64,000 bases of DNA from Spirometra erinaceieuropaei. Lineage: Eukaryota > Platyhelminthes > Cestoda > Diphyllobothriidea > Diphyllobothriidae. The stretch covers positions 1,342,680 to 1,406,679 of the forward strand of contig CACRXP010000009.1 in assembly GCA_902702965.1 (NCBI GenBank), read 5' to 3'. Shown piece after piece: positions 1 to 11,519 of this stretch (position 1 is the first letter of the stretch; every line of letters starts with the position of its first letter). The translations under genes and the position numbers were made by a program. The notes under the pieces are model-generated. The model searched no databases, was not told the DNA's origin, and worked only from the letters and a program-made list of their open reading frames with translations.

Positions 1-3000
1 CGACTGCTCTTACGGGGCTTTTAAGCCAGGGAAAAGAACGTTCTGTACACACATTCCCTTTCCTAAATTAGTGAATTCCTATGAATTTCCATGCATGAAT
101 AATAAATGGGGGAATACGTGTAAGCGTGACAAAGTAGTTGACTAAGTATGTTCACTGTTCACAGTACATTTTTACGGCCACGGATAAGAACTTGGAGGCA
201 GGTGAGTGGTGTCTACCCCAAACAGCCACGGCTTTGGCTGGCATATCAATCAAAGCAGAAGAAATACCTCTCCCGGAATAGAACATTCCTCTCAAGTATG
301 CCTACCACAACCAACATCACCACCACTACCTTGGATATGTGCTAAGGGCAAAAAGCGAGCTGACGTTTACTGCATACACGGCGGCCAACATAGACGAAGA
401 CTAATATAAAAACTGTTTTCTGATCATGTTCCTCGCTTACGTCTTCTTCATTGACGCCACCAGTTTTTTGTACAAACCAATCACTGCAAAACCTTTGTGG
501 AAGATTTGTTGTTCCCAGGAAAACAGTGAACTAAAGCTTTTTTCCACTTCCCTTTCCAATCTCGCTGGATCAAATCGTTCAGCCGTATATCTCAGTAGTA
601 CTAAGTTTTTATGACATTAATTTACATTCATAGCAGGAATTCGCGATTATTGCTCATGATTAGTTTACCGATAGACCAATCCCTGCCATACGGCTGACAT
701 TGTCCAATTTGGCAACATTTTGCTGTAGCTAGAGGTTCTGTTTGCTCAGCTGACAATCTGCATGGTAGTTCAGATTTGTGACCGTCGGCGCCGGCTGCTG
801 AACATGAGCATTATGTCGCAAAAATCATTTTAAATCTAGACGCATAAATGAAATGTAAATTATATGATAAGTTTTTGGGCAATGCATTCAAATATTGCCT
901 TTTTCGAACTTTTCAAAGGAGTGCTACTATTACAAATAAAGCAGAACAGGCACACCACTATTGCATTTCTTAGTTTTGGACATTTTTCGTACAGTTGCAA
1001 ACACATTTGAACTAAGGAGCGCAAAAAATTTAATAAATATTTTATGGCTTTTATTTTATCGACGCCCGGTAAATATCGCCGAAGAAAAACTGACGGTATT
1101 AGGAGTTACGTCTGAGCTTTACGTCTGAGAAGAATATGTTAAAGTTAAGCCCTTAAATTTTAGGCATTTTTTTCACAAAAATGTGCTTAACAGCAGCATA
1201 CTGAAGGGACAAAGTAGGTTTGGTGAGATAATAAATTGGAAAGTACACAAGAATCAACGCAGACTTTGAATAAAACTTCTACAAAAAATATCGGACAGCA
1301 AACACTGAAAACAAATATATAATTATATGTGAGCACGCATAATATAAACAGCAAACAAGAATCTATGTATTTCTTCTATCTTTTAAAAACTACAGGTTCT
1401 CTTCAGTAATATCAAATTGTGGATGCATATCTTCTAATTGAGCAAGACGGGTCAAATGCTCACACAATTAATTGGCAAGAATTAAAGAAGGCATATGTTT
1501 CCCTTTCAGTGATCATTAATATCCATGGATATCCCGATAAATACGAAAGCCTTTATACTTCTCTGTACATCTGAGCGAGTAGCCGTTATTTTTTGAGTTC
1601 GTCTTTGTTTTATATATCTGAGCGAGTAGAAAAAACCTGATTGATTTTATAGTAAAAAGTTAACTATCTAAATTCTGTGCAGCAACTAGTCGCAGTTATT
1701 AAAGGGTTGATTTCCGTTGCTACTTCACGGATGGGCTGGCTACAAAGCGCTCCTGAGTTACAACTGTCGATATGTACGACGTCCAGAAAACAAAGTCGGA
1801 GAACAAGTGGTTTGTCGTCTTACTACTTGATACTCTTTGTGTGTTTGCCTTTTAGCTAAGTAGCTGATTCATTAAAACTGATTTTCTCGCAAGACTGTTG
1901 TCATGTCGTAATAAATAGTTCGAAATTTAGTACTTATGCTGCAGAAGGACGTAGTTTTATAGCGAATAATTTACACGGCATTTATCTAGCTCCCCATCTG
2001 ACGTGTTGGCATCAATCTGCTTTGGCAGACAAAAACATTTGCATTCACTTATGGCAATATATGTTAACATATGTATATTTCCGTAACAGGGATAAATAAC
2101 CCTGTAGATAATTTTGTAGTACTGAATATCGACATTGCGGTAATTGTTTATGATGCCTGCTATATAGCAGTACAAGTCTCATACTCCTTTTCACATAGTG
2201 AATACACGGTTTGTGCAATACCTTTATTCCTTTGTGATATATGCAAGTATACTTTCCACACTGCCAGCACATGGCCCCTTTATAGGTGAGGCTAGGAAGG
2301 AGCTGGGTGAAGTCAGAGCCTTCTCTGGATTGCAGAATTTCAATACGAATTTGCATCGAAATTTATGTTTCAAAAACACCACTCATTGGATCTTCTTTGG
2401 CATTAAAGGGAGTTCATTTATCAAAAGTGACTTATAAATTATGGAAAAAGAATTCGTTTACGACTACAGGTAGCGGATAATATCGTGCGTCAACCAATAC
2501 TGTTTTCATGCTCTTGATGACTAACTTAGTTAATTTATTTATCCTATGCCAATTGTTTTGGTATTTACTCAGGAAACAGTTCAATTAGTCAACTTGTGTG
2601 TTTATGTATGTACTATTTAGGATTGGTGTTACTAGTCCACTTATACAAATTGTTTATCATTTTTACTGAATATCAAAAGCAATAATAAAGTGTAATGACT
2701 GTGACTATCACCAAATCACCGTGTACAAACGCCGTATTCGCCAGATAAAGGCATCTTATGAGTCCATTGAAGAGCCTGAGACTGTGGTTCCCTCAACGTC
2801 GCCAATAGTTGCATGCATGTTGCAACGAGCTAACATTGCTAAGATATATCGCTGCAATATACATATATCCACATATATATATTCGTATTTCCTTGTATGT
2901 GTCACCAACTCGGTAACACGTTTTCATGCAAAACGCTGCTGCTTTGTTTGATGCTGTTATACTAGTCACTTTCCACGCATCAAAAATTTACGACAACGGC

Positions 3001-3036
3001 ACTTAAATTAATTTAAGTGATTATAATTATAATCAC
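3001..3036. repeat. two overlapping perfect palindromes
   Basis: Positions 3001-3018 form an 18-nt perfect palindrome (ACTTAAATTAATTTAAGT). Positions 3017-3036 form a 20-nt perfect palindrome (GTGATTATAATTATAATCAC). They share two bases, so the stretch could extrude as two adjacent cruciforms. There is no coding context. Confidence 0.8.
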
Positions 3037-3175
3037 AGGAAGCGATGGACCTTGGATTGTAGAAGAGGTCACATTGATGGTCACGACAATGTTAACGTCC
3101 AATATTTATAGTAACGAGGTTGATCACATGGTATACATTTTTCACAAACGAGGATGGTTTAATCAGCCGACTGAT

Positions 3176-3197
3176 CCTAATACGGATCCGTATTAGG
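3176..3197. repeat. 22-nt perfect palindrome
   Basis: Positions 3176-3197 read the same on both strands, with arms CCTAATACGGA and TCCGTATTAGG around a central GGATCC. It lies 140 bp from the double palindrome at 3001-3036. No repeat family was identified around it. Confidence 0.8.
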
Positions 3198-4262
3198 GAG
3201 AGCCTTTGTATACATGCAGCCGAATAAATTCGGTCGTCTTATTTTCCCCAGTGATAATAAAAGTAGCAAAGTCGGAAAAGGATGAAAAAGGCTTCGTGGA
3301 GGATATTTCTGTCATCCTGCCTATGAAAATATTAATCAGATCGGATTATTAATCGATTATTAATTTCGTTTTTCTCAAGGATGAGAAAAATACAAGCTTT
3401 TTCTTATTGCAGACGAGCATTTTCTTTTCCTGACCATTTTAATCCAAAATTTATTTTTTGCATGTGTTTATCTTGAAAAAACTAATTATACCTGATGATA
3501 AACCTAAGTTTATCGTGAACTAATTAGTTCATTACATTAAAAATTAGCATTTTTGACGAAAACGTGTTTTTAAAGGGTCCTCAAAAAGGTTAAAGCGGCT
3601 TTCGATGACAACAAAATCGACATTTTACAATGGAAAATATTTCATGATAATCAAAACAGTGACTTGCAGACATACGAGCAGCCATCGCGACCTTAAACTG
3701 TAAACTAATTCACTTGATGATTTTACTTTAGTCTATACAAACACAGTTGTAACTTTAAAACAAAACTGCATAAGGACTTTCAGGTGTGACTATGCGGGTT
3801 CTTTTTTGACGTCCAAAGAGCCTCCTTGTTTGTAATATATGTAAATTATTGAAAGATTGCCGTAGTACACAACCCGCTGTATTGAGTTTCTCCGCTGATA
3901 TGGTGGATGGGCGCAAAGACTTTTCGGTAATTAAATACCCTTAATTCAATTTTACAATGAAATCAACACAATCGTTGGGGTCTCGGTTAGGTGCCCTTCT
4001 GATTTATATAGTTTTAGAAAGGAGAGAAGTAGACGAGATTGTGTCAGACGCGCAAGTTCTGGCGTCTAAAACGAGTGCGAAGATAGCGTTTTCTTATGAA
4101 TTTATTGGGCAGAATACAACAATGAGCATATAGAAAGCATGCCAAAGATTGTGAATAACAGCGAAAACGAGGAAGAAGCCTAGTTCAATTTTACAAATTA
4201 TCGTATGACGGAACAAACTAATGCGAACCTATCCCAAGCGCTGAATGACTCAAACACTACAT

Positions 4263-4475
4263 TTACTTACTCAAAGAGCAATAAAATCTGAAGCATTTTT
4301 TTCCGGGTATGCATTGAAAACAAACATGTACAGCAGAATTTATTGGGGCCAATAAATTTCCTGACGGCTTTTCAACTGCAGCCCGTCTCTGCATAAACAT
4401 AGGTAACGAATAAAATCGCACAGCAGTATGAATTTGCACACAATGGCAGTGCATAAGAGCAAGGTCTATGTTCAA
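4263..4475 (-). repeat. PLE family A 3' region (relic)
   Basis: The minus strand carries a short open stretch whose conceptual product contains RRAAVEKPSGNLLAPINSAV. It matches, with substitutions, the plus-strand stretch at about 55.13-55.19 kb (RQAAVDKTSRNLLVPTNSAV). Both lie just downstream of a PLE family A endonuclease end, so this is most likely the 3' transcribed or terminal-repeat part of that element. Whether it was ever translated is unknown. Confidence 0.5.
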
Positions 4476-4610
4476 GGCAATGAGTAATCAGATAAGACGT
4501 CTAAATAAGCATCATATAGGAAAGAGGAAGACGAAATGTTAACAACAAATCACGGTCAGGGGAAATTCGATGTCGAGATTACCAGGGCAATTGCAATTTG
4601 ATCGCATGAT

Positions 4611-5188
4611 CTAACTGCTTGCACAGGTCTGGTTTCTCCCTCGTATGTAAGCTGCTTCCAAATAACGCAAGGTTCGAGTTGTATGCGCTCGGACAAGTAC
4701 TCGAAGAGATGCTTTGGGGTCGACATCATGACCGCTATCTAACAGGTGTTTCGTTATGGACGACGCGGGGTTTTGTTTTCCTGTTAGAAAAGCCAATTAG
4801 GCAAATGCTCAGCGGCCCTGGCTGCCAACTGCCTTTGCGTACGCCCAATGTACTTGCATCCGCAGGTGCATGTGAATACATACACATAATTTGGGGCGGC
4901 GTGCATTGGCAAGGCATCTTTTGCCCGGTTAATTGGAAGGCTTTTTGTGGAACTGATGAAGATGAGCTCTGCTGCGTTGTACGTTCTTTCTATAGTGCAA
5001 CGCATGCGTCGCTGTATTGTGTTTGAAACGTTGTCACCCTTAAAAGTTAGACATATTATAACGGGCTTCTTCGGAACGAACTGTTCCGTCAACTTTGGCC
5101 GTAAATGTTTGCTGTACTTCTGAATGAATCGTGCAGGATAACCACGATTAAGCAAGGCTTCATTATTGCAAACAAAATTGCCAATCAA
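4611..5188 (-). pseudogene. PLE family A, C-terminal GIY-YIG endonuclease
   Basis: The minus-strand frame at 5188-4784 contains YVYVFTCTCGCKYIGRTQRQ, which has the Cys-rich lead-in and the YIG-R core of the GIY-YIG nuclease that ends Penelope-like proteins. An upstream segment (LLNRGYPARFI) matches the 'NGYP..FI' signature preceding that domain. A frameshift near 4.79 kb moves the reading to 4796-4611, which continues with ITKHLLDSGHDVDPKASL and RYLEAAYIR. Known family role: the nuclease nicks DNA to prime reverse transcription. No reverse transcriptase is recognisable upstream, so this is a 5'-truncated dead copy. Sister copies lie at 27.2-27.7, 38.5-38.9 and 54.8-55.3 kb. Confidence 0.85.
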
Positions 5189-5189
5189 T

Positions 5190-7040
5190 GTAAGTCCATG
5201 TACGGACAGCTGGGACCCATTTTATGGTGCAAGCCTTGTGTCCAATAGGCTTTTTACCTTTGTTACTTATCATCATTTTTAACCAGAACGAAAGCGTCCT
5301 AAGCCGGTCCAAGAGCTTGAAAACAGGTTCAAAAAGGACATCCGTCTAGTTATCGCTCTCACTTGATTTAATGCTGTGGCTCCGAATCCTGTTTGTAAAA
5401 TTATGTTACGTAAGTGCTGTAGCAATCGAGATGTTGATAATCTTTTGGTTTATTGGTGAAATAACGCTACGTACAAAGCTTAAATGTCTTGTTTGCTGAA
5501 GTAGTAGAAACATCGATATTTAAGCGGAGCGTTTCGCTTTACTGAACCTTAGCATTTTAGTACTGACTAAACAGCATAAGTCTGACGCATGTGTAATTTC
5601 CGGCGTCGCGAAAAGGCAGTTTTGTGAGGGGTCTCCGCAACCGATTTACTTTAATTATTTTTATTCCTTAGTCTTCTCCTACCCGATTCCAAACTTCTTC
5701 TCTTGTATGCGAGGGGTTACTGTGTGACTTACAATTACGACTAAGTTTAAGAACATGGTTGTGTTTTTTTACAATGGTGGCTAAGATTGTTGTCTTTTGC
5801 GCTGATGTCACGATAAGCTTACAGTTAATTTTCATTTCCAACTAAAAGCAGAACACTAAATAATGCACAATGCTAAGAACACATGGTTTGGATAAGAGAC
5901 CGCAGAAATGTCACCCATATTATGGACTAGTAAATGACGCAGAAGAGGACCAAATTATAAGCTGAATCACTAGTAGCCGTTAAGGATGGTCAAGGAACAT
6001 TCCGCCGAAGATGACATCACAGCAACTGCAGGGGAGGCGTTTCGTGCATTGGCCAGAATCGGTTCATCTAGCCTTGTCTACGGAACTTGCATTTTTAGTA
6101 AGTTACCTTTAGGTATGCTGTGGTGCACACTTGCGAAATGTGGGCAAAGCCCACGTTGAAATTTGATCGCTTCGCAGTATGCAATTGCCAATAGTGCAAA
6201 AGGACAATATCTAGTTTTGTTATGAGACTTGCACAGGGCAAGGATCTCTGAACCGTGACCATTACAACGGCCCTTCTTTGATCCCCGCCAGAACTATTTT
6301 AAGCCTAGATTGCCCACTATCGTCATACTTGTATGGCGTATTTCAGCTGCGGCTTCAAAAACGTTCCTCGAATTTCAAACAAGGGATCTTTTTTAAGACT
6401 CATAAAGACGCTCTGGATGACGTGCACCATGGGCACTTTCCCACTTTGTCACCCTTTTGCGATGAGCGGGCAACGTTAGGGGCTTTGTCATCAGCACAAC
6501 AAGATCAGGTTGAGTCTCTGCGTCTTGTGAAGCTGCATTGTTGTGAAAATGGTTCTTATGTTAGTGGATCTGGCTGGGTAGCCTAGGTGTAGTATCGTGG
6601 AGTCACGGACGTTGCTCTACAGAAATCCACGATTTCACCATATCCCTCCAGACGATTGATTAGTAGGGATGGACTCTATGGCCCCATTAGGTCTAAAATG
6701 TATAGCTTACCACTAAATTTGTTTAAGTGAACCTTGTCATGTCGGTACTCACTGTATAATACGTGCCTTAAGGATCGTAGGTTGCGCTTTGGTTTGCATT
6801 GCCTCAGTTAGATCCCAACCTATCAACTTTTACGACACCCACAAACGTTGTCTGCTGTCTGACACGCATGCTTTGACTTATTTACTTCTCCGGAAGGACA
6901 AGCTTAGCCTTCATGTTCCATGTCAGTACTCACCAAAAACGCGTGATGTTGGGGTCGTTGACCGCGCTTTGGTTAACAAACAAACGCTGAATTTAATTGT
7001 TCAAGAATACTTGTGCGTAGTCCCTCTCGTAACTGTTAAT
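5190..7040. other. non-genic DNA, nothing recognised
   Basis: No recognisable coding region, structural RNA or repeat shared with other parts of the window was seen. The longest open stretch (about 6278-6586, plus, near 100 codons) has no motif I know and no supporting context. A few codons just right of 5190 may be the degraded continuation of the PLE copy, but this is too weak to annotate. Confidence 0.45.
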
Positions 7041-8010
7041 AAGGCAGTTGTATGTATGTATGTATGTATGTGGGGTGTAGGGGTGTCAGCGGTGGGTCCA
7101 CGTGATGGTCGTAGTAGTCGCTCACTTGCTTGCAGGTGAGACTACGCCTAGCGTCCATTTGCTGGCACCTAACTCTCACCGGCGGCTCCACGTAGCTGGG
7201 CTCTGCTCAGCGGCCACACCCCGGGCAACCGTCTCGACCGGCGGGCTAAACCAGGTGAGGGTATCCGTGCGTGCACCTGCACGCGCGGTACTGAGGTCTG
7301 CGCTATTGGGATGGATATTCGCGTCGACATCGTCGAGACGAGGCTCTGCCTGGACCATCGTAGGCGGCCACCAGGTAAGCTTCCCCTCAGGTAAGTGCGC
7401 TTGCTTTGTTTCTTCCTTTTGTTTGTTGAAGTTTCGCGTCGTACGCTGCGCTTGCTGCCTGCCCTTTATATGCTAGTCTGTCTGTTAACAGCTAAACGAC
7501 ACCCTCGATGCCTGCTGCGATTGTCTGTCCGTCAGTCTATGCCACTCTCTACAAATAACTAGGTGCTGCGGTGCTTGACTTTGTGTGGTGCCCTCACTTT
7601 GTCTCTGACTGATGACTTTGTCCGCTTGTCCAGGATCCGAGCCAGGCGTTGGCGGCACGCCTAGGTGCGGCTTCGGCCGTGCCAGCCTCTAAATCTCTGT
7701 AGTGTCGGTTGAAATCCTGGTTATTGTTGCGTGGACTGGGGGTGTGGTGGAGCGCCAAGGTGAGGATCCGTCCGAGCCATCCACCTGCGGCCTCCCTCGT
7801 CTCTGGTCTTCTTGACTCTGTCTTGACACCGGGCCCAGGCGGGGGAGGAGGAGAGAGGGTGGGTAGATGCAGCGCAAGTCTACTGGCACTATAAACCTCT
7901 GCGCAAGTCACCGTCCCTGCTCCCACCGCTGCTGCAGCTGTGGGGCACACGGTGGACATCGTCGAAATCGACGGTCGAACTGTCATGTATGTATGTATGT
8001 ATGTGTATAT
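7040..8010. other. GC-rich island between TATG microsatellites
   Basis: Base composition shifts abruptly to GC-rich, with many CpGs, between a (TATG)5 tract at 7051-7070 and a (TATG)4 tract at about 7985-8004. Three copies of CAGGTRAG-like 5'-splice-site consensus occur (about 7134, 7254 and 7373), plus another at about 7391. Open frames exist on both strands (for example 7102-7476 plus and 7594-8124 minus) but encode low-complexity proline- and arginine-rich sequence without a known domain. It could be a non-autonomous insertion, a gene's 5' region or a LINE untranslated region. Confidence 0.4.
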
Positions 8011-8191
8011 ATTTGGATGGTTACAGGCAGAGCCCTTGATGAGTCTATTTATGCAGTGCTTTCGAAAATTCGTACTCAAAACTAAAATTGTAGCCATTTG
8101 CAATGTGATCAGGTCACAGTTCAATCGTAATCATAAGGTATTGCATTAGGTCACTGTAAATTGGTGCGGAGGGATTGTACATGACAGATTT

Positions 8192-9770
8192 TTACAAAAC
8201 TGGTTGTGCGTAGTCATGCTGTAAAAGCCGATTTTTGTCGAAAACTAGGCGAAAAAGTTTTCTTTTAAACACACAACTTGTGTCAGCCGTTACGATCTCA
8301 CTTTGAAGTGAGTCCCACAGTCGGACAACCCGCTGACTGACTGAAAATTTTCGACGGTATAACCGCGTGCGCTCAATCCTGACTTTGTAAGCATGGCCGC
8401 GTAGTTGGTTCGCACGGGCAACCTCAATGAAGTCCTCCGCTCTTAATGAGCAACCCTGGTCGCGGACAATCCGGAGCGTCCAAAGTAGACTGCAGTTTAT
8501 TTGTCTATGAGAGAAAGGGAATGAGCTACGCACATTCAGCCTCTCCTGATAAGACAAATGCTTTAGACCGTCGATCATCTTTGTCGCTCCGCGTTGCACC
8601 TGTTCGAGTAGGTCGATATCCTTCCTCGTCCATGGTGGAGCTGCTGGCATTCTATACTCAGGATGAGGTCGTACAAAGACACCAGAGTGTCTTTTGAAGA
8701 GTTTGGGAGAGAATATTTTGAATGCACGTCTGATCCAGTGTAGAGTTTTAGTTGGTTCTGGACCATCTTTCTACAGTGTTTTGATGGCAATAGATTTGTG
8801 GTCGTCCATTCTATAACAAGCGTATCTACCTCTGTGTCTTTCCACAGTTTCTAACCTCGTCCCGTCAATATAGTACTGGTGTTTGGGAGAGGCATTGCGG
8901 CCGGTGTTCAGATGACACACCACGCATTTGAACACGTTAAACTTCAAAAGCCATCTGTTCGATCAAGCAGACAGTTTGTCGATGTTTGACTGCAACTTCT
9001 CTGCGTCATCATCGCACTAGACTTCACTCCATATTTTTATGTCATTCGCGAATATGAGGGCCTCGCAATTCATTTCGCTGATACAGTCATTAAAATAAAT
9101 AAGGAAGAATACTGGGCCTAAGACAGAACCCTGTGGGACACCACTTTCCACCTTTACCCATTCCAAGGTAGAATTACTAACGACGACGCTTTGTAGTCTG
9201 GAGGACAGAAAACTCCTGATCCACTTAAACATTCTCCCTTTGAATCCCTACATCCCAGATCTTTTGTAAAAGAAGCCTGTGTGGGACACTGTCAAAGGCC
9301 TTCTTGAAGTCAAAAAATATGACATCTACTGGAAAACCTTTATCGGTAGCTCGTGTCCATTTCTCGTGCGAGTTAAGAACACTCGTTAGGCAGGAGCGCC
9401 CTGGACGAAAGCCATGTTGGGCATCGCACAATATTTTGTTCTGTTCCCGGTATTTCATCAAGTGTCATTTGATAATGCGTCTTATTATTTTACATGCGAT
9501 GCAGGTAAGATTGACGGGACGATAATTTCCGCAGTCAAGTCTTGAGCCTCCTATATGGGTCGGGACGGTGAGCGCGCACTTCCATCTTTCCGGGATCTCG
9601 CCGTCTTCAAATGACTTTTGAAATATTGCGGATAAGGGTTTGCACAGTTCATTAGCATGCTCACGAAGTGCTAGTGCGGGAATTCTATTTGAGCCCGGCA
9701 ATTTGGCAGGTTTCAGCTGGAGTAGCTCGGCCCTAACTATGGTAGATGAAAAGAGTGGTTCCTCGGTTAA
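8192..9770 (-). pseudogene. CR1/jockey-like LINE reverse transcriptase (dead)
   Basis: Read right to left on the minus strand, the fragments are in the correct order for a non-LTR reverse transcriptase. The RT entry is at 9770-9465 (LPGSNRIPALAL, then YRPVNLTCIACKI). The finger/palm is at 9461-9225 (QHGFRPGRSCLTSVL, FFDFKKAFDSVPHRLL). The palm is at 9232-9017 (SGVPQGSVLGPVFFLIYFND). The C-terminal region is at about 8790-8192 (QRGATKMIDGLKHLSY and a terminal FSVSQRVVRLWDSL-type motif). The catalytic FADD box reads FAND, and several frameshifts or stops separate the pieces, so it cannot be active. No endonuclease or ORF1 is visible, so the copy is 5'-truncated. It is not the same family as the LINE at 10-14 kb. 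Confidence 0.88.
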
Positions 9771-10139
9771 GGAGGGTAGGGAGGGGATAGGATGGGGAAG
9801 AGTACTAGGAGGAGAGGTTGGTTGGCACGCAGCTCAATTTCAAAGATAAGTGAAGCTCTGTAATTTATCTGCATTTATCTGGATATTCTTAAGTAATTAA
9901 TGCCTGTTTTTTACTTGAGTCCGTTTTAAAAGGCGCCTTTCTATATAAGGTAAAATTTTTTTCCCAGTTTGTTTGACAGTCTGGCAAAATAGTCGTCTTT
10001 TGTAAAAATCCATTGTAGTGAATCCTTTCCCTACTACCGCTTTCTAGTTTTCGTGGTAAAAAACAGCAATACGTGCTCCTCAGTGCGCGTTTCCGTTTTG
10101 ATCCCTCTTCTGTAACGAAAAAACTTTTTTTTGTCTGTA
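9771..10139 (+). other. probable 5' untranslated region of the adjacent LINE
   Basis: There is no recognisable coding sequence. The stretch precedes the first ATG of the plus-strand LINE ORF1. It includes an AT-rich part (about 9850-10000) and a T-tract (10125-10132) just upstream of the start. The left boundary with the minus-strand LINE relic cannot be placed by eye. Confidence 0.35.
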
Positions 10140-11519
10140 ATGCCCCGCAGAGCACGTGCTAAAAGGCGAAAGCTTGCGGCCTCCCCACCGTCTCTGGGTG
10201 CTAAAGTCGTGACTGAAGACATGGCAGACGCCAGCGTATGTTCTTCGCCGTCTGCAGATCTGATTAGCTCACAAATCCCTTTAGTACATGTAGAACCTCT
10301 CGACCCTTCAGTCGTCCAAAAATACGCCTCTGCTAGTCGTAGCAGGCCATCAGCCTGCTAAATAATCGATCAGCTGATTTATGGAGACATAAACAGCACT
10401 TCTGAAAAAGTGCTTGAACAAGCTTTTAAACTTATTGGGGTAATAAGTTCGGAAACTGAGGAACGAATTAAACGCAAGCATAATTTCGTACTGCGAAACA
10501 TTCCGAGCCACTTATCTGCTATGGAGGGAGCGCATGTGTTCCTACAAAGTTGTGGCTTGAGTTTTAGTGTCGCACAAGCTAAGCGACTTCGCTCGCTTAG
10601 TCGTAATGCGCCGATACTAGTTACCCTTTTCTCCATGATAGAAGTCGATTTTATCTTGTCGAGTAGGGAGATGACTAGAGACTTCTGCCGTAAATGGCGC
10701 TGCTCCGTTTCGCCAGACCTCACACCCCTGCAGCGAAGACTGAATAAACTGAAATCGGCAAAAACCAACACCAAGATAATGACACCTACTGTCAGTCTGA
10801 ATATGTCCTCTACAACACCACCTGCGGCATCTGCAAGTCACGGCATAGTCAATTCCGTAGGGAGTTCGACTACTTTTAATGCTGACCTCTTTAAACACAC
10901 CACCACGCCTGGTATAAACACGCCTCTATCGACTCCCTCAGCAACCCCTAGTAAGCCTAAGCATGTGCCTAAGTCAAAGGCAAATCCAATTGCTGTCACA
11001 GCCACTCGGACACCCAATAAATCCAGCACCAGTATAAAATGTTTTCCTCCACAATCGGCGAACAGTGCCTCAAATACCCCGACTCAAAACGTAGCGGGTT
11101 CGCAACTGCCCCCCAGCCCTCATATCGAGGCAGTTAGGCCGAATATGCCGATTTTCCCACCGTTTAATAGACCTCTTGTTCCAATGGAAACATTGCGTCC
11201 CCCACCCCCTAACTTGTTTCCTCCACGGCCGTTTTACCAATTTATTCCTCATGATAATGTCCATACTGAATCAGTTAGTTCATCCGATCCTCAGTTTCGT
11301 CCCGGCGGGAATACGTTGCAGTATCTGCCCCGTGGATTTCCAGCTGAAAATAAGTTAGCTAACAATAGTTACCAGTTTATCTGCCCGTCATTCCCTCCCC
11401 CAAGTCCTACCCCTCTTTATCCACGTCAGAATTTTTTGATGCCACAAAATTTTTGGCAGAACCGGATGGTTGCATCCGGACCGTTTGCTCCGTGGGCGAC
11501 CCAGAACTGGACGATGTAG
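10140..11519 (+). pseudogene. LINE ORF1 protein, one in-frame stop
   Basis: An ATG at 10140 opens a basic N-terminus (MPRRARAKRRKLAAS). The same frame continues to a TAG at 11517-11519, interrupted only by TAA at 10359-10361. After the stop, a region with RKHNFVLRNIPSHLSAMEG and a following 'AKRLRSLSR...PILVTLFS' pattern resembles the RRM-like nucleic-acid-binding part of CR1-type ORF1 proteins (compare RKRNVVIKGVPES in the LINE at 48 kb). The C-terminal half is rich in proline, serine and threonine. No zinc knuckle is seen. Its presumed role is binding the element RNA in the ribonucleoprotein. The last 151 bp overlap the ORF2 frame. The single stop may be a recent mutation or an assembly error. 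Confidence 0.75.
11447..11479 (+). promoter_or_regulatory. candidate -1 ribosomal frameshift signal
   Basis: In the ORF1 frame, positions 11447-11453 read A AAT TTT, fitting the X XXY YYZ slippery heptamer. An 8-nt spacer (11454-11461) follows. A perfect 7-bp hairpin then has arms CCGGATG (11462-11468) and CATCCGG (11473-11479) around a GTTG loop. A -1 slip puts the ribosome in the ORF2 frame from codon 11453, ahead of the endonuclease domain. The ORF2 frame has no ATG between its last upstream stop (11366-11368) and 11594, which already lies inside the endonuclease. The parts and their spacing are seen directly. The function is inferred. Confidence 0.5.

Larger units (their letters stand above)
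1..4260. other. AT-rich non-genic DNA
   Basis: No open frame longer than about 100 codons with a recognisable domain is present. The short frames near 150-610, 1.68-1.86, 1.96-2.48 and 2.72-2.95 kb lack motifs and overlap one another on both strands. The DNA is AT-rich, with short AT microsatellite-like tracts near 2.86-2.88 kb and the palindromes listed separately. I see no homology by eye to the repeats elsewhere in the window. Confidence 0.5.

Noticed and set aside
7594..8124. 176-codon minus-strand frame in the GC-rich island
   Set aside because: Low-complexity Pro/Arg/Ala sequence that runs through a TATG microsatellite; overlapping frames are open on the other strand too.
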